Assembly: GCA_031374735.1 (NCBI GenBank)
Contig: JANMGQ010000060.1
Span: 22,309-86,308 of the forward strand
DNA: 64,000 bases
From: JABFRJ01 sp031374735
GTDB taxonomy: Bacteria; Pseudomonadota; Alphaproteobacteria; Rhizobiales; Hyphomicrobiaceae
Direction of reading: 5' to 3'
How positions within the stretch are numbered: the first letter of the stretch is position 1; each line of letters starts with the position of its first letter. Both the position numbers and the translations under genes were made by a program. This document shows positions 18,103 to 26,984 of this stretch, piece by piece. The notes beneath the pieces were generated by a model, which made no database searches, had not been told where the DNA came from, and saw only the letters and a program-made list of their open reading frames with translations.

Positions 18103-18759
18103 CTATCGGGATGACCGGCGGATGTTTGCAGCGCTCCCTTGCGACGTCCACGCGTCGAGCGACATTGTCGCGAGGTCGAAATAGTCACGCGTTGTCGCAT
18201 AGCCGTTGCCGCCCATGCGCCCCGTCGCATCGAGTGCAGCGGGGGCGACGTACATCATGGAGGAATCAACCGTATCCGCGCGGAAGTGCGCATAGACGAC
18301 CTCGCCGAGGATGATCTCGCGAGAACGTCCTATGCTGAGCGTCGTGTGGTGTCGGCATTCGAACGCGACCGGGGCTTCGCCAATCCAGGGGCATGGCACT
18401 TTTACGCCGGGTCTCGCTGTCAGTCCTGCGGCCTTCAACTCGTCCGTGCCGGGCGGAAAAGCCACGGCCGTGACGTTCATGGCTTCGACCAACGCATCGC
18501 TGACGATGTTGACCGTAAAGGCCCGCGTCTCGCGGATGTTGCGGCCGGTATCTTTCTGTGCGCCGCTTGGCCGATATTCGACGCCAAGGGCCAGAATAGC
18601 GGGATCAGCGGACAGGCAATTGAAAAAGCTGAACGGTGCGGCGTTCGCGACGCCATTGCTATCACACGTCGTGACCCAAGCGATCGGTCGCGGCACCACG
18701 GCGCCGATCAGCAGCTTGTAGCGCTCACGCGGCGACAAGGCCGCAAAATCGAACGTCAT
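18103..18759 (-). CDS. Flavin reductase (DIM6/NTAB-type) domain protein
   Basis: A 218-residue flavin-binding split-barrel protein with the conserved AVVPRPIAWVTT (about 20-31) and NAAPFSFFN (about 39-47). It looks complete from its start (MTFDFAALSPRERYKLL). Its immediate upstream DNA is odd: homology to a truncated dppB begins about 3 bp beyond the ATG on the other strand, leaving no promoter region and no clear Shine-Dalgarno. The gene may therefore have lost its native promoter by rearrangement, or the join is an assembly error. Predicted to act with oxygenases or nitroreductases. Confidence 0.85.
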   Translation of the reverse strand: MTFDFAALSPRERYKLLIGAVVPRPIAWVTTCDSNGVANAAPFSFFNCLSADPAILALGVEYRPSGAQKDTGRNIRETRAFTVNIVSDALVEAMNVTAVAFPPGTDELKAAGLTARPGVKVPCPWIGEAPVAFECRHHTTLSIGRSREIILGEVVYAHFRADTVDSSMMYVAPAALDATGRMGGNGYATTRDYFDLATMSLDAWTSQGSAANIRRSSR

Positions 18760-18761
18760 TC

Positions 18762-18905
18762 GTCGATATCCCCGTGATGGCGGCCTACCTGATGGTGGTG
18801 TCCTTCATTTTCGTTTCGCTCAACACTCTGGTCGATCTGCTCTATGCAGTCGTCGACCCGCGCTTGCGTGATGATGCGCTGACGGGTGGCTCCAATGCGC
18901 GATAA
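18762..18905 (+). pseudogene. 5'-truncated dppB permease remnant
   Basis: The open frame ending at TAA 18903-18905 encodes DIPVMAAYLMVVSFIFVSL, then NTLVDLLYAVVDPRLR. This is the last membrane helix and C-terminal motif of a DppB-class permease. About 270 upstream residues are missing: family similarity starts at about 18762, directly against the flavin reductase start codon. The stop overlaps the dppC start by 11 nt, as in an intact dppBC pair, so this is the true remainder of the operon's first permease and not a chance frame. Confidence 0.8.
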
Positions 18906-19824
18906 CGCTATTTCGCGCCCTATCCGCGCCTGGCTCGATACCGATATCGGCTGGAGCTTTCGCAAAACGCCGTCGGCGTGGATCTCGGCACTCGTGCTGA
19001 TTGTTCTCGTCGCGACGGCGTTCCTTGCGCCGCTCATCGCACCGCAGAACCCGCACGATTTAAAGCAGGTGTTCATCGACAAAGCAGAACTGCCGCCGAT
19101 CTGGAGCAAGGATGGCGAACTGCCGTTTCTGCTCGGCACCGACCCGCAGGGACGCGACGTGCTGTCGGCAATACTCTACGGCACGCGTGTGTCGCTGATG
19201 ATCGGGCTCGCGAGTGTGCTGGTGTCCATGACCATCGGCGTCGCTATGGGCCTGACAGCGGGATACTTCGGCGGCCGTCTCGACAACCTGCTCATGCGCA
19301 TCGGCGATACGGTGCTGAGCATTCCGACGTTGCTGATGGCCATCCTGGTCAGCGCCGTGTTCCGCGGGATGCTGCCCGTGTCGATGCGCGATACGTTTGC
19401 GGCCTTCGTGCTGGTGCTCGCCATCTCGCTCACCGCTTGGGTGCAGTACGCGCGCACCGTGCGCGCCTCGACGATGGTCGAGCGACGCAAGGAATACGTG
19501 ATGGCGGCGCGCATCCTGAAGGTGTCGTCCGCGCGCATCATGCGCCGGCACATCCTGCCGAACACGCTGACGCCTGTTATGGTGGCGGCGACTTTGAACC
19601 TCGGCCTCGCGATCCTATCGGAAGCGACGTTGTCGTTTCTCGGCGTCGGCATGCCGGTGACGCAGCCGTCTCTTGGCACGCTGATCCGCATCGGCAATCA
19701 GTATCTGTTCTCGGGCTCCTGGTGGCTGGTGGTGTTTCCGTCCTTGCAACTCGGCCTGATCGTGTTGTCGGTGAATCTGCTCGGGGATTGGCTGCGGGAT
19801 GCGCTCAATCCGAGACTGCGGTGA
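18895..19824 (+). CDS. ABC transporter permease, DppC class
   Basis: A 309-residue inner-membrane permease with LGTDPQGRDVLSAIL after the first helix, about six membrane segments, and an EAA loop (MAARILKVSSARIMRRHILP). It ends in the typical LRDALNPRLR. ATG 18895 is preferred; GTG 18886 is also possible. It is intact, but its partner dppB is truncated and the downstream dppD has a nonsense codon, so the importer may not work unless subunits are supplied from elsewhere. Confidence 0.9.
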   Translation: MRDNAISRPIRAWLDTDIGWSFRKTPSAWISALVLIVLVATAFLAPLIAPQNPHDLKQVFIDKAELPPIWSKDGELPFLLGTDPQGRDVLSAILYGTRVSLMIGLASVLVSMTIGVAMGLTAGYFGGRLDNLLMRIGDTVLSIPTLLMAILVSAVFRGMLPVSMRDTFAAFVLVLAISLTAWVQYARTVRASTMVERRKEYVMAARILKVSSARIMRRHILPNTLTPVMVAATLNLGLAILSEATLSFLGVGMPVTQPSLGTLIRIGNQYLFSGSWWLVVFPSLQLGLIVLSVNLLGDWLRDALNPRLR

Positions 19825-19838
19825 ATGGAGTGCGAAAG

Positions 19839-21032
19839 ATGGACTTGCTGCTCAAGAATGTGCGTCCCATGGGCGGGACTCCCACAGATGTGCTCGTCAG
19901 CAAGGGCAAGATCAGCAAGATCGCGCCCGGCCAATCGGCGCCCACCGGCGTTGCCATCGAAGACGGCCGAGGCGAACTCCTGCTGCCAGGCCTCGTCGAA
20001 GCGCACACGCACCTCGACAAGAGCCTGTGGAGCTTGCCCTGGTACACGAACGAGGTCGGCCCGCGCCTGCTGGACAAGATCGACAATGAGCGGCTGAACA
20101 AGCGCCGCCTCAAGATGGACCCATACACGCAGTCCGCACGGCAAACTGTGCAATCGTCGCGCATGGGCTCGACGCACATCCGCAGCCACGTCGATGTCGA
20201 TACCGACCACGGCATGTGGGGCATCGAGGGCATCATGAAGATGCGTGCGGAATATCGAGAGATCATGGACGTCGAGATTGTCGCGTTCCCGCAGTCGGGT
20301 TTGTTGCGCCGACCCGGCACTCTGGAGCTGATGCACGAAGCCATGAAGCTCGGCTCAGAGGTTGTCGGCGGTCTCGATCCCTGCACGATCGATCGCGATC
20401 CGAAGGGACATCTCGATGCCGTGTTCGGCCTTTGCCAAAAGTACGGCAAGCCGCTCGACATTCATCTGCACGAGCCGGGCGAAGTGGGTGCGTTCTCCAT
20501 GGACCTCATCTGCGAGCGCACGCGCGCGCTTGGCATGAAGGGCAAGGTTACCATCAGCCACGCCTTCTGCCTCGGCTCTCCCGATCGCGATCTGATCGAT
20601 CCGCTCGTCGCGCAGCTTGTAGAACTCGACATCGCCATCATGACCACGGGACCAGCCAGTAGACCCGCACCACCGGTGAATAAACTGGTCGATGCCGGCA
20701 TCCGCGTCTGCTCTGGCTCCGACGGCATTCGCGATACGTGGGGGCCGTACGGCAACGCGGACATGCTGGAGCGCGCGATGATGGTCGGCCTGCGCAACAA
20801 CTTCCGTCGCGACGACGAGATGCGCATCGCGCTGGATGTCTGCACGACGGGCGGCGCCCACGTGATGGAACTGAAGGACTATGGCCTGGCGGTGGGCTGC
20901 AAGGCGGACCTGCTCATCGTGCCGGGCGAGGCGATCGCGGATGCGATCGTCACGCGCTCTCCAAAGCGCCGCGTGATCAAGGCCGGCAATATCGTCGCCC
21001 GCGACGGCGTCTCGATTGCGAAGGTGCCGTGA
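19839..21032 (+). CDS. Amidohydrolase, cytosine-deaminase-like
   Basis: A 397-residue metal-dependent TIM-barrel hydrolase. Ligand motifs are intact: AHTHLDK (HxH at about 55-57), SHVDVD, DIHLHEPG, TISHAF and the barrel-end Asp in CSGSDGIRDTWGP. This pattern resembles cytosine deaminase (CodA) and isoguanine deaminase-like enzymes. ATG 19839 has GGAG 8 nt upstream. It follows dppC by 14 nt and overlaps the next amidohydrolase by 1 nt, so it is part of the importer operon and probably acts on the imported N-heterocycle or cyclic amide (inference). Confidence 0.87.
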   Translation: MDLLLKNVRPMGGTPTDVLVSKGKISKIAPGQSAPTGVAIEDGRGELLLPGLVEAHTHLDKSLWSLPWYTNEVGPRLLDKIDNERLNKRRLKMDPYTQSARQTVQSSRMGSTHIRSHVDVDTDHGMWGIEGIMKMRAEYREIMDVEIVAFPQSGLLRRPGTLELMHEAMKLGSEVVGGLDPCTIDRDPKGHLDAVFGLCQKYGKPLDIHLHEPGEVGAFSMDLICERTRALGMKGKVTISHAFCLGSPDRDLIDPLVAQLVELDIAIMTTGPASRPAPPVNKLVDAGIRVCSGSDGIRDTWGPYGNADMLERAMMVGLRNNFRRDDEMRIALDVCTTGGAHVMELKDYGLAVGCKADLLIVPGEAIADAIVTRSPKRRVIKAGNIVARDGVSIAKVP

Positions 21033-22555
21033 TGCCGACTGCCCGCAAACGCCCCGATGGCCGTATCCTAATGAGCGCCCGCTGGATTGTTGGGCACGCG
21101 GGCGGCCGTCACCGGCTGATCGAGAACGGCGAACTCGTCTTTGAGGACGGCCGCATCGTGTTTGTTGGCCGCAACTTCCAGGGCGACGTCGCGCGGCGTG
21201 TCGACTTTGGCAACGCGTTGATCGGGCCGGGGTTCGTGGATCTCGATGCGCTGTCGGATCTCGACACGACCATCCTCGCCTACGACAATCAACCCGCCTG
21301 GAAGAAGGGCCGCGTGTGGCCGCGCAGCTATATCGAGGCAGGCCCCGATGAGATGTACACGCGAGCAGAACTGGCATTCCAGAAGCACTATGCGTTTGCA
21401 TCGCTGATCCGCAACGGCATCACCACGGCGCTGCCGATCGCGTCGCTGTTCTATCGCGCCTGGGGCGAGACGGTGGAAGAGTTCTCGGACGCGGCGGATG
21501 CGGCGGCAGAGCTTGGCGTTCGCGCGTATCTCGGGCCGGCCTATCGCACCGGCAATCAGCTGGTCGAAGCGGATGGTAGGATCTCGACGCACTACGACGA
21601 GCCGCGCGGCCTAGCGGAACTCGATGCGGCCATCGGCTTCTGCAAAACCTTCGAGGGCGCTGCCGGCGATTTGATCCGCACCATGCTGTCGCCGGATCGT
21701 ATCGAGACCTGCACGCCTGAACTCGTCCGGCGCACAGCCGCAGCCGCGCGCGATCTGCGCGTGCCTGTACGTCAGCATTCGTGCCAATCGAAGATCGAGT
21801 ATGATCTCATTGTGCAGCAGCATGGCATGAGCCCGCCCGAGTGGATGGCGAGCCTCGGCCTGCTGACGGAGCGCACGCTGCTGCCGCACGGCACGTTCGT
21901 CTCGGGCAGCCGCCACATCACGCGGCCGGGCCGCGATCTCGACATCATCAGAGATGCCGGCAGCACGATCGTGCATTGCCCGCTCGTGTCAGGCCGGCAT
22001 GGCAACGTCATCGACCACTTCGGCCGCTATCGCGAGATGGGCATTCGCATCGGCCTCGGCACGGATACGGCGCCGCCCGACATGATCATGAACATGCAGG
22101 TGGGCATGGTCCTCATGCGCGTTACGGCAGGCGCGGTCACGGCCGTGCGCTCGGAGGATTACTACGACGCGGCCACCATCGGCGGGGCTGATGCGCTTGG
22201 GCGGAATGATCTCGGCCGGCTTGCCGAAGGCGCACGCGCCGACCTCACCGTGTTCGATCTCGATCGGCCGCATCTCGGCCAGGTCATCGATCCCATCCAG
22301 ACGATGATGTTGTCGGGGCACGGGCGGGATTTCTCCACCGTCGTCATTGATGGCCGTTTCGTCATGGAGGATCGCATTATTCCCGGCGTGGACGAGGCTG
22401 CCGACACGATCCGCGCCCAAGCCCAATTCGAGAAGCTCATGGCGCTGTATTCCAAGCGCACGCATGGCCATCCGCCCGCGGGCGAAATCTTTTCCTCGAG
22501 CTATGCCGTGGACTGGTCGGATGCCGGGCCACGACTGTGGGGCAAGCCCGCATGA
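21032..22555 (+). CDS. Amidohydrolase-family protein lacking the HxH motif
   Basis: A 507-residue protein of the TrzN/SAH-deaminase-like amidohydrolase superfamily. Later metal ligands are present (RQHSC, His 249; LPHGTF, His 286; GLGTDTAP, Asp 345), but the usual N-terminal PGxxxxHxH site reads GPGFVDLDALSDLD (66-79). Two Asp stand where His is expected. It may use another metal geometry, another reaction, or be inactive. The start ATG 21032 overlaps the upstream stop (TGATG), and its own stop overlaps dppD (ATGA), which shows tight operon coupling. I can assign no substrate. Confidence 0.83.
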   Translation: MPTARKRPDGRILMSARWIVGHAGGRHRLIENGELVFEDGRIVFVGRNFQGDVARRVDFGNALIGPGFVDLDALSDLDTTILAYDNQPAWKKGRVWPRSYIEAGPDEMYTRAELAFQKHYAFASLIRNGITTALPIASLFYRAWGETVEEFSDAADAAAELGVRAYLGPAYRTGNQLVEADGRISTHYDEPRGLAELDAAIGFCKTFEGAAGDLIRTMLSPDRIETCTPELVRRTAAAARDLRVPVRQHSCQSKIEYDLIVQQHGMSPPEWMASLGLLTERTLLPHGTFVSGSRHITRPGRDLDIIRDAGSTIVHCPLVSGRHGNVIDHFGRYREMGIRIGLGTDTAPPDMIMNMQVGMVLMRVTAGAVTAVRSEDYYDAATIGGADALGRNDLGRLAEGARADLTVFDLDRPHLGQVIDPIQTMMLSGHGRDFSTVVIDGRFVMEDRIIPGVDEAADTIRAQAQFEKLMALYSKRTHGHPPAGEIFSSSYAVDWSDAGPRLWGKPA

Positions 22556-23532
22556 GTCGTGCCCCGCTTCTCGCCGTGCGTGATCTGCGCGTTGTGTTCG
22601 ACGGCCGGCGCGGGCCGTTGACCGCGCTCGACGGCGTCTCGCTCGATATTGCGGCGGGTGAGATCCTCGGTGTTGTCGGCGAATCCGGCGCGGGCAAATC
22701 GCTCACGGGGACGTCGATCATCGGCTTGTTAGATCCGCCGGGTCGCATCGCTGGTGGCACGATCACGTTCGACGGCCAGCGCATCGATAACTTGCCACCC
22801 CATGAGATGCGCAAGCTCCGTGGTCGCCATATCGGAGCGATCTTTCAGGACCCGCTGACATCGCTGCATCCGCTGTTGCGCGTGGGCGATCAAATCATCG
22901 AGACGATCCTGACCCATCTGGAGATGAGCAAAACTGAGGCGCGCCAGAGGGCGCTCAAACTGCTCGAAGATGTCGGCATTCCCGCGCCCGATGTGCGCAT
23001 CGATCACTATCCGCATCAGTTCTCCGGCGGCATGCGCCAGCGTGTCGTCATCGCGTTGGCGCTTTGCGCGGAGCCAATGCTGATCATCGCCGACGAGCCG
23101 ACCACGGCACTCGATGTCTCCATTTAGGCCCAGATCACCACGCTGCTGAAGCGGCTCTGCCGCGAACATGGCACGACGGTGATGCTGGTCACGCACGATC
23201 TGGGCGTGATCGCGGAGACGGCTGATCGTGTCGCGGTCATGTATGCGGGGCGCATTGTCGAAGTCGGTCCCGTGGCTGATGTCATCGGGCAACCGCGGCA
23301 TCCCTACACGGCCGGGCTGATGGCCTCGATCCCAAGCGTGCACCGGCGCAACGTTGAACTGAAGCAGATCGACGGCGTCATGCCGCGACTGGATGCAATA
23401 CCTGTCGGCTGTGCGTTTCATCCGCGCTGCATATTTGCCAACGCGGCTTGTCGGGAACGTGCGCCGGTGATCGGTCAGGAGATTCAGGCGGTGGCCTGTC
23501 ACGCGCCGCTTGCGGGGGCCGCCCATGTCTGA
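22552..23532 (+). pseudogene. dppD-type ABC ATPase with in-frame amber codon
   Basis: A DppD-class ATPase of 326 residues if read through. Walker A GESGAGKS, signature FSGGMRQR and Walker B IIADEPTTALDV are intact. Just after Walker B the invariant Gln of DVSIQAQI is replaced by TAG (23125-23127; CAG to TAG is a single C-to-T change). The same frame then resumes with AQITTLLKRL, the H-loop (LVTHDLGV) and the C-terminal cysteine motif (CAFHPRC) to TGA 23530. No internal start is convincing. Either the gene is dead, the stop is suppressed, or there is a base error. Confidence 0.85.
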
Positions 23533-24493
23533 CGCGCTGCTCACCGTCGAGACTGCTTCGTGCCACTTTGATGTTTCTGCGTCCTGGCTGTCGCGTGTCG
23601 CGTCGGGAGCGGCGAAGCAAACCCTGCGTGCCGTTGATAACGTGAGCTTCACAGTCCGTCGCGGCACGACATTCAGCATTGTCGGCGAATCCGGATGCGG
23701 CAAGTCGACGGTCGCGAAGATGATTGCAGGCCTGCAACCACCGACGTTCGGGACACTCAAATTCGGCGATATCACGCGAGCGAATGGCACGATCGGACCA
23801 CCTCGCGTGCAGATGATCTTCCAAGACCCCTACGCCAGTCTCAATCCGCGCTGGCGTGTGGGTGACATCGTTGCCGAGCCCATACGCGAGTTGCGGCTGA
23901 TGACGGACGATCGGGCCATCACAGACCGCGTTGGCGAACTGCTTGAAGTGGTGGGCTTGGCGCGGCGCGATGTGACCCGCTATCCGCACGAGTTCTCCGG
24001 AGGACAGCGGCAGCGCATTTCGATCGCCCGCGCACTCGCGACGGAGGCGGATTTTCTCGTCTGCGACGAGCCGACATCGGCGCTCGATGTCTCCGTGCAG
24101 GCGCAAATCTTGAACCTGATGATGCGGCTACAGAAACAATTTGGGCTGACGTATCTGTTCATCAGCCACAATCTGTCAGTCGTGCGCCACGTGTCCGATC
24201 ATCTCGCGATCATGTATCTCGGCCGCATTGTTGAGAGCGGACCGGCAGAGGAGGTTTTCGCCCACCCTCGCCATCCGTATACGCAGTTGCTGCTCAAGAC
24301 CATTCCCGATGTCGCCAAACCGAACCGCGAACGTCGCCCCATGTCGGGCGAAGTTCCAAGCCCGATCGCGCCACCGCCCGGCTGCCATTTCCATCCGCGC
24401 TGTGCTCAGGCGATGGACGTCTGCCGGACAACAAGCCCCATTTGGACGAAAGCGGCTTCACATGGCGTCGCGTGCCATGCGCTTCATGAATGA
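23525..24493 (+). CDS. ABC transporter ATPase, DppF class
   Basis: A 322-residue ATPase. Walker A is GESGCGKS (about 60-67), signature FSGGQRQR, Walker B FLVCDEPTSALDV and the H-loop FISHNLSV. It ends with the oligopeptide-transporter motif CHFHPRCAQ. The N-terminal insertion DVSASWLSRVASGAAKQT is typical of DppF. ATG 23525 overlaps the dppD stop by 8 nt. It is the last gene of the damaged importer operon; the next gene is convergent. Confidence 0.92.
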   Translation: MSDALLTVETASCHFDVSASWLSRVASGAAKQTLRAVDNVSFTVRRGTTFSIVGESGCGKSTVAKMIAGLQPPTFGTLKFGDITRANGTIGPPRVQMIFQDPYASLNPRWRVGDIVAEPIRELRLMTDDRAITDRVGELLEVVGLARRDVTRYPHEFSGGQRQRISIARALATEADFLVCDEPTSALDVSVQAQILNLMMRLQKQFGLTYLFISHNLSVVRHVSDHLAIMYLGRIVESGPAEEVFAHPRHPYTQLLLKTIPDVAKPNRERRPMSGEVPSPIAPPPGCHFHPRCAQAMDVCRTTSPIWTKAASHGVACHALHE

Positions 24494-24582
24494 GTGCAAT
24501 CGGTTCTCAAGCGCCGAAAGTTCGCGCACGCAGGTCGTGGAGGCAGTCAGCGTGTCTTGTCCATGGGATACTTGGGCTGGCT

Positions 24583-25458
24583 TTAAGCCTCGTCCTCGAC
24601 ACTGTTGCGCAAGAGGCCGATGCCCGCGCATTCGACTTCGACGCGGTCACCAGCCTTAAGCCAACGCGGCGGATCGAAGCGCGCACCGGCGCCGGGCGGT
24701 GTTCCCGTTGCGATCATGTCGCCCGGTTCCAGCGTCGCAAACGTGGAGACGTAGGAGATAATGCGCTGAAACGGGAACATCAGCGTGCCGGTGTTGCCGC
24801 GCTGGCGCTCTTCGCCGTTGACGCGCGTGACCAGCGACAGGTTTGCCGGTTCCGCAATATCCCGGCGCGGTACGATCCAGGGACCGATCGACCCGGAGCG
24901 ATCGAAGTTCTTGCCTTGCGTGACGTTGAACTTGCCGTGGCGCAACCAATCGCGCACGGAACCCTCGTTCATCAGCGTAAAGCCGAACACGTGGTCCATG
25001 GCTGACGCCTCAGGAATGCGGCGGCCGGATTTGCCGATGACCAGAACAATCTCGCCCTCGTAGTCGAATTGCACGGATTCGTTGGGGCGGATGATCGGCG
25101 CCTCGTGTCCGACGAACGACTGCAAAAATCGCACGAACAGACTTGGATACTTTGGCAGGTCGCTGCCATCTTTGTATTCGGCGTTACGCTCGGGATAGTT
25201 GACGCCGACACACAAAATCTTGCCGGGGCGTCCGACGGGGGGCAGCAATTGCACGTCCGCGAGCCGGCCGTCGCTAACACCCGCTTCCTCGACCGCGCGC
25301 GTCACAGCGGCGAGCGCCTCCGGCGTTAGAATGTCGGTCACGCCTGACAGCCGCCCCTCAAACCGCTTGCCGAGATCGACCAGGGACCGATCATCGCGGA
25401 CGACACCGAAAGTTGCTTGCGGGCCGCGGTCCTTGTAGCTCCAGCGTGCGAGTTTCAT
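24583..25458 (-). CDS. Fumarylacetoacetate hydrolase family protein
   Basis: A 291-residue metal-dependent hydrolase/decarboxylase of the FAH fold. The metal motif FDYEGEIVLVIG (E-x-E) and the conserved NEGSVRDW and TGTPPGAG segments are visible; GKNFDRSGSIGPW matches the usual active-site lid. The family includes acylpyruvases, oxaloacetate decarboxylases and ring-fission product hydrolases. The start ATG 25458 has AGGAG upstream. It is convergent with the ABC/amidohydrolase operon and may handle a carboxylate product of it (inference from position). Confidence 0.88.
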   Translation of the reverse strand: MKLARWSYKDRGPQATFGVVRDDRSLVDLGKRFEGRLSGVTDILTPEALAAVTRAVEEAGVSDGRLADVQLLPPVGRPGKILCVGVNYPERNAEYKDGSDLPKYPSLFVRFLQSFVGHEAPIIRPNESVQFDYEGEIVLVIGKSGRRIPEASAMDHVFGFTLMNEGSVRDWLRHGKFNVTQGKNFDRSGSIGPWIVPRRDIAEPANLSLVTRVNGEERQRGNTGTLMFPFQRIISYVSTFATLEPGDMIATGTPPGAGARFDPPRWLKAGDRVEVECAGIGLLRNSVEDEA

Positions 25459-25515
25459 CGGGGGCTCCTGGCTGCACTCCAGTCGGGGCATACCGGCACG
25501 AGAGATCCCGTCGCG

Positions 25516-26868
25516 TCAATCGTCATTCGCATCGATTGTCGCGGCATCGCCCGGCTGCGCGGTCCAACGTGAAATGTCCGTGCTTTGACCAATCAGGGCG
25601 AGGCCGTAGGCGATCGACAGCAGCTGTTCGCCCGTCTCGATCTTGGCCGCACCAAAGCGCTTCTCAAAGCGGTGCCGCACCGCCGGCACGAACGATGAAC
25701 CGCCGGTCAGGAACACCTTGTCGACCTTGGCTTCTGTCACGCTTGCCTTCTCAAGAGCAGCCGTCACGGCCTGGTCGATGCGCTCAAGATCCCGCTCGAT
25801 CCAGCGTTCGAAGTCGCGGCGCTTTACGGTCGACGAAATCGTCACGCCACGAGCGGAAAAGTTCAGCTCGGCTTGCGGCGCATCGGAGAGGCGCATCTTC
25901 ATCTCGGACACGGCCTTGTAGAGGGGATAGCCGACGTCGGCGTCGACGAAGGCGATCAGCGCTTCGAGCTTTTCGGGCTCGAGACTGTCGCGCGCAAGCT
26001 GGCCGAGATCGCTCAGCGTCTTGCGGGTCTTCATGATCGACAGCTGGTTCCAGCGTGCGAAATTCGCGTAGTAGTGGCCAGGCACGTCGAGGATCTTGCC
26101 CCAACTCTTGTATTGCGTGCCCTTGCCAAGCCGCGGCGAGACGATCGCATCGATGATGCGGTAGTCGAAGGTATCACCAGCAACTCCGACGCCCGATTGC
26201 GCTAGAGGCGTCGCGACAATGCCCTTGGCATCGCGCGAGAAGTGGATGAGCGAGAAATCGCTCGTACCACCGCCGAAGTCGGCAACCAGAACCGTGGCGT
26301 CCCTGGTCAGCCGCTGGGCGTAGAAATAGGCGGCAGCCACAGGTTCGTAGACATGGTGGATCTCGGAGAAGCCGAACTGGCTGAATGCCGCCTCATAGCG
26401 TTGTGCCGCCAAGGCCGCATCGGGATTGAAGCCCGCAAACGCCACGGGACGCCCGAGGACCAAGCGCTTTGGCAACGTGTCCAGCGCGCTGCCGGCATGC
26501 TCGCGGAACTTGCGGAAGAAGGCCGCCAGCAGGTCTTCAAACGTGTAGTTGCGACCTGCAATCGTGGTGTAGCGAAAGGCCTCGCTGGCGGCGAAAGTTT
26601 TGAACGATTGCAGGATGCGGCAGTCTTCGGGATCAGCAATGAACTGCTCGATGGCCCAGGGCCCCGCCTCTGTTCGGCTCGACAAGCCCGCTTCATCCTG
26701 CTCCTGCCAGAGCGCGAGAACGGAGCGGAAGGCCGAGAACGCGTCGTTGCCATGACGGAACATCTGCGCTTCGACCCCACCACCCGGCTTTGGCCGCGCG
26801 AGCACGGTGTTCGTGGTGCCGAAATCGAGGCCGAGAACTTGGCTCGTGGCCTGAGGGGGAGCTGGCAT
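25516..26868 (-). CDS. Hsp70-family chaperone-like protein (YegD type)
   Basis: A 450-residue protein with an actin/Hsp70 ATPase core: GLDFGTTNT phosphate-1 (about 13-21), VADFGGGTSDF phosphate-2 (about 197-207) and the adenosine motif FLTGGSSFVPAV (about 392). It stops after the ATPase domain and lacks the long substrate-binding part of DnaK, matching the length of E. coli YegD. Function in the cell is poorly known. It is not part of an obvious operon. Confidence 0.88.
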   Translation of the reverse strand: MPAPPQATSQVLGLDFGTTNTVLARPKPGGGVEAQMFRHGNDAFSAFRSVLALWQEQDEAGLSSRTEAGPWAIEQFIADPEDCRILQSFKTFAASEAFRYTTIAGRNYTFEDLLAAFFRKFREHAGSALDTLPKRLVLGRPVAFAGFNPDAALAAQRYEAAFSQFGFSEIHHVYEPVAAAYFYAQRLTRDATVLVADFGGGTSDFSLIHFSRDAKGIVATPLAQSGVGVAGDTFDYRIIDAIVSPRLGKGTQYKSWGKILDVPGHYYANFARWNQLSIMKTRKTLSDLGQLARDSLEPEKLEALIAFVDADVGYPLYKAVSEMKMRLSDAPQAELNFSARGVTISSTVKRRDFERWIERDLERIDQAVTAALEKASVTEAKVDKVFLTGGSSFVPAVRHRFEKRFGAAKIETGEQLLSIAYGLALIGQSTDISRWTAQPGDAATIDANDD

Positions 26869-26984
26869 GGCGCAAAATCTCGGCTGATGGCGCGAACCTG
26901 CGCGGGGCGCGCGTGATACTGTGTATCTCGATCCATGTCACGCCGACGCCCCTAATGCGCACGGACGACAAACCAACGCGACAG

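Noticed and set aside
18978..21032. A long open frame of 684 codons starting inside dppC
   Set aside because: The first 287 codons are out of frame with dppC and have no family pattern; the real amidohydrolase starts at ATG 19839 with its own Shine-Dalgarno.
20355..21401. Minus-strand open frame of 348 codons across two amidohydrolase genes
   Set aside because: Arg/Ala/His-rich antisense reading of GC-rich coding DNA, no motif, no Shine-Dalgarno.
20738..22555. A 605-codon frame starting inside the first amidohydrolase
   Set aside because: Upstream codons only mirror the other frame; the coupled start at 21032 (TGATG) fits the operon.
22729..23790. Minus-strand open frame of 353 codons opposite the ABC ATPase genes
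   Set aside because: Shadow of dppD/dppF; it contains no recognisable domain.
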